Positions 1 to 6,175 of a DNA stretch of 9,258 bases are shown here, in pieces. Both the position numbers and the translations under genes were made by a program. The stretch is from positions 1 through 9,258 of the forward strand of contig JBKQUM010000085.1 of NCBI GenBank assembly GCA_052140165.1, written 5' to 3'. The first letter of the stretch is position 1. Each line of letters begins with the position of its first letter. The notes under the pieces are model-generated. The model was given only the letters and a program-made list of their open reading frames with translations. It searched no databases and was not told where the DNA came from. This stretch comes from Bog-473 sp052140165 (GTDB taxonomy: Bacteria > Actinomycetota > Acidimicrobiia > Acidimicrobiales > RAAP-2).

Positions 1-2
1 GG

Positions 3-86
3 TGTCGGAGGGGGGACTTGAACCCCCACGCCCTTGCGGGCACCAGCCCCTCAAGCTGGCGCGTCTGCCTATTCCGCCACTCCGAC
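3..86 (-). tRNA. tRNA-Leu (anticodon GAG)
   Basis: Read on the minus strand this folds as a class II tRNA. The 7-bp acceptor stem GTCGGAG/CTCCGAC is perfect (80-86 with 4-10). The D-arm region begins TGGCGGAATAGGC. The anticodon stem CCAGC/GCTGG encloses the loop TTGAGGG (48-54), giving anticodon GAG at 50-52, which reads Leu codon CUC. The long variable arm (28-42) is a GCCC/GGGC stem capped by GCAA, as expected for Leu. The T arm is GGGGG-TTCAAGT-CCCCC. The discriminator base is A at position 3, and positions 1-2 read CC on this strand, so a CCA tail may be encoded but is cut by the window edge. It lies 95 bp downstream of the lipoprotein gene on the same strand. Confidence 0.96.
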
Positions 87-132
87 GGGCGTACGACTGG
101 GTCGCAGCGTCCGGAGATCGTAGCGCGTGGCC

Positions 133-150
133 AAAGGCCCACTTCAGGGC
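133..150 (-). terminator. weak candidate terminator hairpin after the lipoprotein gene
   Basis: On the minus strand, 32 bp past the TAG stop of the lipoprotein gene, GCCC (150-147) and GGGC (140-137) can pair around a 6-base loop and are followed by CTTT. The stem is only 4 bp and the T run is three bases, so this is a poor intrinsic terminator. An alternative GTGG/CCAC pairing overlaps it. The 87-181 spacer otherwise holds nothing I recognise. Transcription may read on into the tRNA. Confidence 0.2.
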
Positions 151-181
151 TACGGGAGAGCGGCCCGGGGGGCGACACGGC

Positions 182-1996
182 CTATTGACCGGGGAGCGAC
201 GGCGTGGTGTTGCTGGTGGACTCGGGTGCCCGGGCCGCCCACAGCTGCGCGGACCACAAGAGGCTGGGGCTTCGCGGCATCGCCGTGACGCCGCCGATCG
301 TCCGGCTCCAGACCAGGACCGTCGGCTCGGCGAAGAGGGGCAACGAGACCATGTCGTCCCACAGCATGGCGTCCGCCTGGTTGTAGGAGGTGGCCGCCGT
401 GTCCGGGTTCAGCTGCTGCGAGGCCGTCTCCACCAGCTTGTCGAACTGGCTGTCGGAGTAGCCCGTCCAATCCTGTGACCCGTTCTTGCCCGCCGGCCCG
501 AGGAGCGTCGTGTACCACGCCATGGTCTGGCTCATGTACGGCGTGAAGGTCACCGGCAGCACGGCCAGGTCGGCGAACCCGGCCGCCAGGACCTCGCCCG
601 TCTCGGTCGCGCCATCCACCGGGAGCAGCGTCGTGTCCAGGCCCGTCGCCTCCAGCTCGGCCCGGATCGTCGGGGCCGCCGCGGACGCCCAGGGATCGCT
701 CGAGTCGTAGACCATGTGCAGCTGGAAGGGAGCGCCGAAGGCCGAGTGATAGTACGGATCGCCCGGGGTCTTGACCAGGCCCGAAGCCGCGATGTATGCG
801 GCCGCCTGCGTCGGCACCGGTGTCACCGGGAAGTTCACGCTCCCGCCGGCGCCGATCACCGTCGTCGAGGTCGACGACGTCGGGGGCGGGATCGTCGTGG
901 TCGGCGAGCCGGTCGAGGCCGGCTTGTAGCTCTGCTGCCCCTGCACGGAAAGGTGGCTGTTCCCCGGCTCGATCCCCGGCACCGCCCAGCTCACCTGTTG
1001 GTTGACCAGGTCCTGGCGGTTGATGCTGAGGGCGATGGCATAGCGGAGGTCAGGCGACAGGTCCGACTCGAGCGAGCTCGCCATGTCCAGCTGCAACAGC
1101 GTCGCCGAGGTGTCCACCTCGCTCTGTGCTCCCGGCAGCCCCGTCATCTGGGTCAGGAAGGACTGCGTCACCGTGCTGGGCTCCGCCACCTGCACGTAGC
1201 CCGATGTCATCCACTGGGCCAGTTGCGCCGTCGACGACGCGATGTGGATCGTGATGGTGCGGGCATTGGCCGGCGTCCCCCACCACCTGGGGTTCTGCAC
1301 GAGGGTGATCGCCTGGGGTGTCACCGACGTGATCTTGAACGGCCCGCCCGACAGGTCGATGTCGGGGTTCACGGTGGTGCAGCTCGGATTCCAGCCCGTC
1401 TTCTCCATCACGTGGGCCGGCACGAGGTTGGCGAAGAGCATCTGCCAGTCGGCGAACGTGGTCTTGAACTTCACCGTCACGGTGTGACCCCCGTTGGATC
1501 CGGTCACCGACGCGATGTCCCGGTAGCCGGCGATGCTCGCCACCTCGTCGGACGGCACATCCGGGTCGCCGCGTTGTTGCTCCCAGGCGTACTTGAAATC
1601 GGCCGCGGTAATGGGTACGCCGTCGGACCAGACCGCCTTGGGGTTCAAGGTGTAGACGATGGTCTGGGGACTGATGCTGATCGGTTCGGCGGACACGATC
1701 AGTTCCGAGTTGGACGTGGGCGTCCCGGCGCTGTCCACCACGTCCGGGATGAACGGGCTGGGCAGCACGGCGCCCAGGACCGTCTGCGTGCCCGGCGTGT
1801 CCCCCGCCGGCGTGTTGGGGTTGCACCCCGTCGGGCTCTCGGTCATGCCGAAGGAGATGCTGCCTCCGGCCACCCCGACATAGGTCACCGTCGTGCCGCC
1901 GTCGCCACCTCCCCCACACGCCGCAGCCGACAGCGCCAGTGCTCCGAGCCCGCCGATCAGCCCTCGCCACCGGGGGCGTCGGCCCCGGCCCGTCAC
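182..1996 (-). CDS. ABC-transporter solute-binding lipoprotein, family 5 (oligopeptide/dipeptide type)
   Basis: The 604-residue protein is a probable periplasm-facing substrate-binding lipoprotein of the SBP_bac_5 (DppA/OppA-like) family. Residues 1-27 form a lipoprotein signal: an Arg-rich n-region, a hydrophobic core, then SAAA before Cys27, which fits the broad lipobox pattern though it lacks the usual Leu at -3. A Gly-rich tether follows. Family hallmarks are YTLNPKAVWSDGVPIT near 115-130 with AADFKYAW after it, DLRYAIALSINRQDLV at 316-331, and a C-terminal SLPLF segment near 551. A low-complexity Ser/Thr/Pro linker occupies about 361-380. Cys58 and Cys206 could form a disulfide. The GTG start overlaps the secG stop as GTGA and has no clear Shine-Dalgarno, so translation is probably coupled to secG. 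No permease or ATPase gene is in view, and the substrate cannot be told from sequence. Confidence 0.88.
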   Translation of the reverse strand: MTGRGRRPRWRGLIGGLGALALSAAACGGGGDGGTTVTYVGVAGGSISFGMTESPTGCNPNTPAGDTPGTQTVLGAVLPSPFIPDVVDSAGTPTSNSELIVSAEPISISPQTIVYTLNPKAVWSDGVPITAADFKYAWEQQRGDPDVPSDEVASIAGYRDIASVTGSNGGHTVTVKFKTTFADWQMLFANLVPAHVMEKTGWNPSCTTVNPDIDLSGGPFKITSVTPQAITLVQNPRWWGTPANARTITIHIASSTAQLAQWMTSGYVQVAEPSTVTQSFLTQMTGLPGAQSEVDTSATLLQLDMASSLESDLSPDLRYAIALSINRQDLVNQQVSWAVPGIEPGNSHLSVQGQQSYKPASTGSPTTTIPPPTSSTSTTVIGAGGSVNFPVTPVPTQAAAYIAASGLVKTPGDPYYHSAFGAPFQLHMVYDSSDPWASAAAPTIRAELEATGLDTTLLPVDGATETGEVLAAGFADLAVLPVTFTPYMSQTMAWYTTLLGPAGKNGSQDWTGYSDSQFDKLVETASQQLNPDTAATSYNQADAMLWDDMVSLPLFAEPTVLVWSRTIGGVTAMPRSPSLLWSAQLWAARAPESTSNTTPSLPGQ

Positions 1997-2247
1997 TGCA
2001 GCCGGAGATCCAGGGTGACCGTCGCGAAGGCGAAGACGATGGCCACAGTGACGGTGATGCGGTCGAGGTTCCGCTCGACCACCGTCGAGCCCTGGGCCGC
2101 CGCGCCGACGCTGCCGCCGAACATGTCGGACAGCCCACCGCCCTTCCCGCTGTGCATGAGGATGAGGAAGATGAGTCCGAGCGCGGCGAGCACCTCGATG
2201 ACGACGTAGACCCAGGTCACTGCGTCCAAGGTTGCCAGCATCAACAC
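1993..2247 (-). CDS. secG: preprotein translocase subunit SecG
   Basis: SecG is the small auxiliary subunit of the SecYEG protein-export channel. From the chosen GTG start the protein is 84 residues. It has a first membrane segment (roughly WVYVVIEVLAALGLIFLILM), the conserved loop HSGKGGGLSDMFGG, the following STVVERNLDRIT, and a second membrane segment ending at the C-terminus; these are the diagnostic actinobacterial SecG features. The frame is open upstream to a GTG at 2262, but that codon has no Shine-Dalgarno. GGGAGG at 2255-2260 lies 7 bases before the GTG at 2247 and 13 before the ATG at 2241, so 2247 is preferred and 2241 remains possible. It follows tpiA by 40 bp and its TGA overlaps the lipoprotein start. 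Confidence 0.93.
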   Translation of the reverse strand: MLMLATLDAVTWVYVVIEVLAALGLIFLILMHSGKGGGLSDMFGGSVGAAAQGSTVVERNLDRITVTVAIVFAFATVTLDLRLQ

Positions 2248-2254
2248 GGAGGAG

Positions 2255-2260
2255 CCTCCC
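2255..2260 (-). promoter_or_regulatory. Shine-Dalgarno that decides the secG start
   Basis: GGGAGG on the minus strand lies 7 bases before the GTG at 2247. It excludes the longer reading from 2262, because that start codon is immediately upstream of the motif. Confidence 0.6.
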
Positions 2261-2287
2261 ACTCGCGGCGGATCGGGCCTTAACGGC

Positions 2288-3076
2288 CTAGGAACGGTAG
2301 CAGGCGGCGGCGGCCCGAATGATGTCAGTGAAACCCGCCGCCTCCAGGCTCGCCCCCCCGACCAGGAGGCCGTCCACGTCCGGTTCCGCCATCAGATCGG
2401 ATGCGTTCTCCCCGTTCACCGACCCCCCGTACTGAATCCGCACCGTCCCCGCCGCCGCCTCACCCCCGACTTTGGCCACCAGGGAACGGATGAACACGCA
2501 GGCGTCCTCGGCGTCCACCGCCGTGGCGGCCTTCCCGGTGCCGATGGCCCAGATCGGCTCGTAGGCGATCACCAGCCCCCCCACCACCTCGGCGCTGAGG
2601 CCCGACAGCGCAGCCAGCACCTGTTCCTCCAGGAGGCTCTCGGTCTGCCCCCGGTCGCGCTGCTCCTCGTTCTCCCCCACGCAGAGCACGGGTGTCATGC
2701 CGTTGCGGAGGACCGCCCGGAGCGTCGCCGCCACCGTGGCGTCGTCCATGCCGAACAGCGTCCGCCGCTCCGAGTGCCCGACGATCACGTAGGCGGTCCC
2801 GAGCCGGGCCAGCATGCGCGGGCTCACCTCGCCGGTGCGTGCCCCGGAATCCTCGTCGGAGCAGTGCTGCGCGCCGAGCGCCAGCGGGAGGCGCTCCTTC
2901 TCGACCAGCGTCTGCACGGTGCGCAGGTCGGTGAAGGGCGGGTGCACCGACACCTCGATGCGGGCCACGTCCTCGGGCTTCAGCCGCAATCCGAGGTCGC
3001 GCACGGTGTGCAGCGCCTCGATGTGGTCGTGGTGCATCTTCCAGTTCCCGCTGACCAGCGGGCGGCGGTCCGTCAC
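2288..3076 (-). CDS. tpiA: triosephosphate isomerase
   Basis: This cytosolic TIM-barrel enzyme interconverts dihydroxyacetone phosphate and glyceraldehyde 3-phosphate. The 262-residue length is normal. All catalytic signatures are visible: N11 and K13 in GNWKM, H101 in VGHSERR, and E173 in AYEPIWAIGTGK, which includes the flexible loop 6 closing over substrate. Phosphate-binding YGGSV (216-220) and LLVGGASL (237-244) are also present. The GTG start overlaps the pgk stop as GTGA with no good Shine-Dalgarno of its own, which indicates translational coupling to pgk. It is the third of three consecutive glycolytic genes (gap, pgk, tpiA), and secG follows after a short gap. Confidence 0.98.
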   Translation of the reverse strand: MTDRRPLVSGNWKMHHDHIEALHTVRDLGLRLKPEDVARIEVSVHPPFTDLRTVQTLVEKERLPLALGAQHCSDEDSGARTGEVSPRMLARLGTAYVIVGHSERRTLFGMDDATVAATLRAVLRNGMTPVLCVGENEEQRDRGQTESLLEEQVLAALSGLSAEVVGGLVIAYEPIWAIGTGKAATAVDAEDACVFIRSLVAKVGGEAAAGTVRIQYGGSVNGENASDLMAEPDVDGLLVGGASLEAAGFTDIIRAAAACYRS

Positions 3077-4248
3077 CCCCGGGGAGCGTTGGGGGCGTTC
3101 CGGAGGGCGTCGATCCCCGGCAGGTGCCCCTCGAGCTCAATGAAGGACAGCGAGGCCCCACCGCCAGTCGAGAGGTAGCCGATCTTGTCGGACAGCCCGA
3201 GCTCGTCCAGCGCGCTGGCGCTGTCACCCCCGCCGACCACCGAGAAGCCGGGGCAGTGCGCCACCGCCTCGGCCACGATCCGGGTGCCCTCGGCGAAGCG
3301 ATGGTCCTCGAAGGCGCCGAGCGGGCCGTTCCACAGCACCGTCCCCGCCGTGGCGACCTCCTGGGCGAAGGCGGCGGCCGTCTCGGGACCGATGTCCAGG
3401 CCGGTCCAGCCGTCGGGGAGGTCGCCTTCGATCACCTTGACGCTCCCCCGCGGCCCGTGACCGTCGGCGGGCGGTCCGAAGGTGCCCCCGGGCTCCAGGG
3501 CCCGGGTGTCGGTCGGGAGCACGATGCGGATCCCCGAGTCGAGAAGGTTGCGGCACTCCTCGAGGTGGCCGGGGTCGAACATCGAGTTCCCGACGGCCTG
3601 CCCCTTGGCGGCCAGGAAGGTGAACGCCATGCCGCCGCCGATGACCAGCGTGTCGACCTTGGTCGCCAGGACCTTGAGCACGTCCAGCTTGTCGGCCAGC
3701 TTGGCGCCACCGACGATGGCGACGAAGGGCCGCGCCGGGTCCTCCAGGAGCCCTCCGAGGACCTCGACCTCCTTGGCGAAGCGCAGCCCCGCCGCGCTCG
3801 GCAGGAACTGGGGCGGCCCCACGATCGAGGCATGGGCGCGGTGGGCCGCGCCGAAGGCCTCGTCGACGTAGGCGTCGAAGCCCGCAATGAGGCGCTGCAC
3901 GAAGGCCGGGTCGTCGGCCTTCTCGCCCGGGTCGAAGCGCAGGTTCTCGGTCAGCCCGATCCCCGGGCACAGCGTCTCGAGACGTTGGCGCACCGGGTCC
4001 ATCTCCCAGCGCGGGTCCGGCGCCCCGGCCGGGCGGCCGAGGTGCGAGGCCGCCACGACATCCGCGCCCTCGTCCTGGAGCCGGCGCAGTGTCGGCAGGG
4101 CCGCCGTGATCCGGAAGTCGTCGGCCACCGTGGCCTTGCCGCGCACTCCGATGTGCAGCGGGACGTTGAAGTCGACCCGCACGAGCACGCGCTTCCCGTC
4201 GAGGTCGGGGAGGTCCTCGAGGAGCGGGATGCCGTGGAGCGGGTCCAT
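3073..4248 (-). CDS. pgk: phosphoglycerate kinase
   Basis: PGK transfers phosphate from 1,3-bisphosphoglycerate to ADP, the first ATP-yielding step of glycolysis, in the cytosol. The 391 residues are typical for the bacterial enzyme. N-domain 3-phosphoglycerate contacts are present: R24, D26 and N28 in VLVRVDFNVPL, R46, H69 and R72 in ASHLGRP, R104 in ENLRF, and R137 in AFGAAHRAHAS. C-domain nucleotide-binding motifs follow: IVGGAK (178-183), LDIGPET (284-290), WNGPLGAFE (306-314) and VVGGGDS (337-343), then STGGGASL (360-367). The usual Asn-Asp before AFG is Asp-Glu here. The ATG lies 7 bases after the gap stop with little Shine-Dalgarno sequence, and the TGA overlaps tpiA. Confidence 0.98.
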   Translation of the reverse strand: MDPLHGIPLLEDLPDLDGKRVLVRVDFNVPLHIGVRGKATVADDFRITAALPTLRRLQDEGADVVAASHLGRPAGAPDPRWEMDPVRQRLETLCPGIGLTENLRFDPGEKADDPAFVQRLIAGFDAYVDEAFGAAHRAHASIVGPPQFLPSAAGLRFAKEVEVLGGLLEDPARPFVAIVGGAKLADKLDVLKVLATKVDTLVIGGGMAFTFLAAKGQAVGNSMFDPGHLEECRNLLDSGIRIVLPTDTRALEPGGTFGPPADGHGPRGSVKVIEGDLPDGWTGLDIGPETAAAFAQEVATAGTVLWNGPLGAFEDHRFAEGTRIVAEAVAHCPGFSVVGGGDSASALDELGLSDKIGYLSTGGGASLSFIELEGHLPGIDALRNAPNAPRG

Positions 4249-4255
4249 ACGGTGG

Positions 4256-5272
4256 TCAGCCCCCGACCAGCACGGCGAGGTCGAGCAGCCGGTTCGAGTA
4301 GCCCCACTCGTTGTCGTACCAGCCGTAGACCTTCACGAGCGAGAGCTCGTCGCTGATCGGCATCACCATGCTGAGCCCGGCGTCGAAGGTGCACGAGGCC
4401 GGTGACCCGACGATGTCGCTCGAGACGATGGGGTCCTCGGTGTACTCGAGCACCCGGTCCAGCGGCGGCTTGGCGGCCGCCTCGGCGAACGCGGCGTTGA
4501 CCTCCTCGACGGAGGGGTTGCCCCTGACCACCGCCGTGAAGTCGGTGATGGAACCCACGGGGAGCGGCACGCGCAGCGAGAACCCGTCGAGGCGCCCCTT
4601 CATCGACTCCATCACCAGGCTGGTGGCCTTGGCCGCACCCGTCGTGGTCGGCACGATGTTGACGGCCGCCCCGCGGGCCCGGCGCGGGTCCTTGTGCGTC
4701 AGGTCGAGCAGGTTCTGGTCGTTCGTGTAGGCGTGCACCGTCGTCATGAGGCCGCTGACGATCTCGAACGCGTCGTCGACCACCTTGACCATCGGGACGA
4801 AGCAGTTCGTGGTGCACGAGGCGTTCGAGACGACCAGGTGTGTCGCCGGGTCGAACTCGTCGTCGTTGACGCCGATCACGAAGGTGGCGTCGGCGTCGCC
4901 CGACGTCGTCGAGATGATCACCCGTTTCACCGAGCCCCCGAGGTGCCCCGCCGCGTCGGCCCGGGAGGTGAAGCGGCCGGTGGACTCGATCACGACATCG
5001 GCCCCGAGCTTGTCCCACGGCAGCTGCTCGGGCTCGCGCTCGGTCAGGACGCGGATGTGCTGGTCGCCCACGAGGAGATCGTTGCCATCGATGTCGACCG
5101 GCACCGGGAGCCGTCCCTGCGTCGAGTCGTAACGGAGAAGATGCGCCAGGGTCTCGGCGGAGGTCAGGTCGTTCACGCCGACCACCTCGACGTCCGCGCC
5201 GGTGTCGAGGATCGCCCGCAGGAAATTGCGGCCGATGCGCCCGAAGCCATTGATTCCGACCCGCACCGTCAT
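4256..5272 (-). CDS. gap: glyceraldehyde-3-phosphate dehydrogenase, phosphorylating, type I
   Basis: The enzyme oxidises glyceraldehyde 3-phosphate to 1,3-bisphosphoglycerate with reduction of NAD(P). The 338-residue protein begins with the Rossmann motif GINGFGRIGRN (6-16) and has D35 in VGVNDL, the residue that favours NAD. The nucleophile is C153 in SNASCTTNC, and H180 in MTTVHAYTNDQ is its catalytic base partner. PTTTGAAKA (208-216) and WYDNEWGYSNRL (318-329) complete the family signature. Differences from common family sequences, recalled from memory, are T192 where Pro is usual (LTHKD in place of LPHKD) and IISTTSGDAD at 119-128 in place of IISAPA. A strong Shine-Dalgarno (AGGAAGGG) precedes the ATG. 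It sits 30 bp after yvcK and 7 bp before pgk. Confidence 0.97.
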   Translation of the reverse strand: MTVRVGINGFGRIGRNFLRAILDTGADVEVVGVNDLTSAETLAHLLRYDSTQGRLPVPVDIDGNDLLVGDQHIRVLTEREPEQLPWDKLGADVVIESTGRFTSRADAAGHLGGSVKRVIISTTSGDADATFVIGVNDDEFDPATHLVVSNASCTTNCFVPMVKVVDDAFEIVSGLMTTVHAYTNDQNLLDLTHKDPRRARGAAVNIVPTTTGAAKATSLVMESMKGRLDGFSLRVPLPVGSITDFTAVVRGNPSVEEVNAAFAEAAAKPPLDRVLEYTEDPIVSSDIVGSPASCTFDAGLSMVMPISDELSLVKVYGWYDNEWGYSNRLLDLAVLVGG

Positions 5273-5277
5273 CTCGT

Positions 5278-5285
5278 CCCTTCCT
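5278..5285 (-). promoter_or_regulatory. strong Shine-Dalgarno of gap
   Basis: AGGAAGGG on the minus strand lies 5 bases before the gap ATG (the AGGA part lies 9 bases before it). It is one of the best ribosome-binding sites in the window, which suits independent, high-level translation of GAPDH within a longer transcript. The whole yvcK-gap spacer is only 30 bp, so a dedicated promoter for gap would have to lie inside yvcK. Confidence 0.7.
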
Positions 5286-5302
5286 CTCGGGTTCCGGGTG
5301 AC

Positions 5303-6175
5303 CTATGCCAGCAGACCGGACAGCGCCTGCGCCAGTTTGGCCGGGCTGTGCACCAGGGTGTTCTCTCCCGTCAGGGGAACGTCGAGCACCGAGACATCCG
5401 TCGCGCCGATGTCCATACCCTGGATGCTGTCACACACGACCATGTTCACTTTGACATCGTGCCTGGCCAGGGCCGCAACATGGGCTGCGACGTCGAAGCC
5501 CTCGGTCTCGGGCACCTGGGGACGAAGGTTGCACACGTACACGACCTGGGCTGCGGAGGAGGCCACCGCCTCGGTGATGCCTCGCACCGCCACGGCGGCC
5601 AGGACGCTGGTGAACAGCGAACCGGGCCCGATGACGATCTGGTCCGCCTGGGCGATCCGCTCGACCGCCAACGGCGGCGCCTGCGCGTCGTCGGGCACCA
5701 GCGAGACCTTCCGGATGTCGCCCGTGCCCATGACCGCCACCTGGCCCGCCACCGTGCCCTCGGCCGCCTCGGCCTTCAGCACGACCCGCTCGGTGGTGGC
5801 CGGCAGGATGTCGCCGCACGCGCCCAGCAGCTGCGCCGCTTCGCGCACCCCGAGGACGAGATCGCCGGTGGCGTCGATCAGGCCGGTCAGGATGAGGTTG
5901 CCCAGCACGTGCCCGGCCAGCTCCCCCTCGTCGAACCGGCGCTCGAAGGCCACCGCCAGTGCCGAGTCCTCGTCGGCCAGCGCCACCAGACACTTGCGGA
6001 TGTCGCCCACGGCGACCATGTTGAGCAGCTCGCGGAGCCGCCCGCTGCTGCCGCCGTCGTCGGCGACCGAGACGACCCCCGTGAGGGTGCCCGCGTAGCG
6101 CCGGGCCGCCCTGAGCGTGACGGCCGTGCCGTGGCCCCCGCCGATGGCGACGACCGAGGGGCGGGCGCCGTTCAC
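5303..6175 (-). CDS. yvcK: YvcK/CofD-like UDP-GlcNAc-binding regulator
   Basis: This is a member of the YvcK (gluconeogenesis factor, CofD-like) family. Studied homologues bind UDP-GlcNAc and affect cell shape and growth on gluconeogenic carbon; no enzymatic activity is assumed here. The 290 residues are somewhat short for the family but appear complete. Motifs in order: GGGHGTA (12-18), VADDGGSSGRLR (37-48), VGDIRKCLVAL (56-66), GNLILTGL (92-99), GPGSLFTSV (183-191) and YVCNLRPQVPETEGF (213-227). The GTG start overlaps the rapZ TGA as GTGA and has no convincing Shine-Dalgarno, so translation is probably coupled. In most Actinobacteria and Firmicutes whiA follows directly; here gap follows after 30 bp. 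Confidence 0.94.
   Translation of the reverse strand: MNGARPSVVAIGGGHGTAVTLRAARRYAGTLTGVVSVADDGGSSGRLRELLNMVAVGDIRKCLVALADEDSALAVAFERRFDEGELAGHVLGNLILTGLIDATGDLVLGVREAAQLLGACGDILPATTERVVLKAEAAEGTVAGQVAVMGTGDIRKVSLVPDDAQAPPLAVERIAQADQIVIGPGSLFTSVLAAVAVRGITEAVASSAAQVVYVCNLRPQVPETEGFDVAAHVAALARHDVKVNMVVCDSIQGMDIGATDVSVLDVPLTGENTLVHSPAKLAQALSGLLA

Noticed and set aside
861..878. Perfect inverted repeat GTCGTCGA-GG-TCGACGAC
   Set aside because: It lies in the coding sequence of the Ser/Thr linker and follows from runs of TCG, ACG and GAC-type codons. Nothing suggests a protein-binding site there.
716..2209. Long plus-strand open frame opposite the lipoprotein, secG and their junction
   Set aside because: It is Arg/Gly/His-rich with no recognisable domain and is antisense to well-supported genes; long antisense frames are expected in GC-rich DNA.
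2274..2286. Small GGCC-N5-GGCC palindrome between tpiA and secG
   Set aside because: A 4-bp arm in GC-rich DNA is not significant, and there is no T run to make it a terminator.
3124..4356. Plus-strand open frame of 410 codons opposite pgk
   Set aside because: It is a shadow of pgk, which carries all catalytic motifs. No ribosome-binding site or domain supports the antisense frame.
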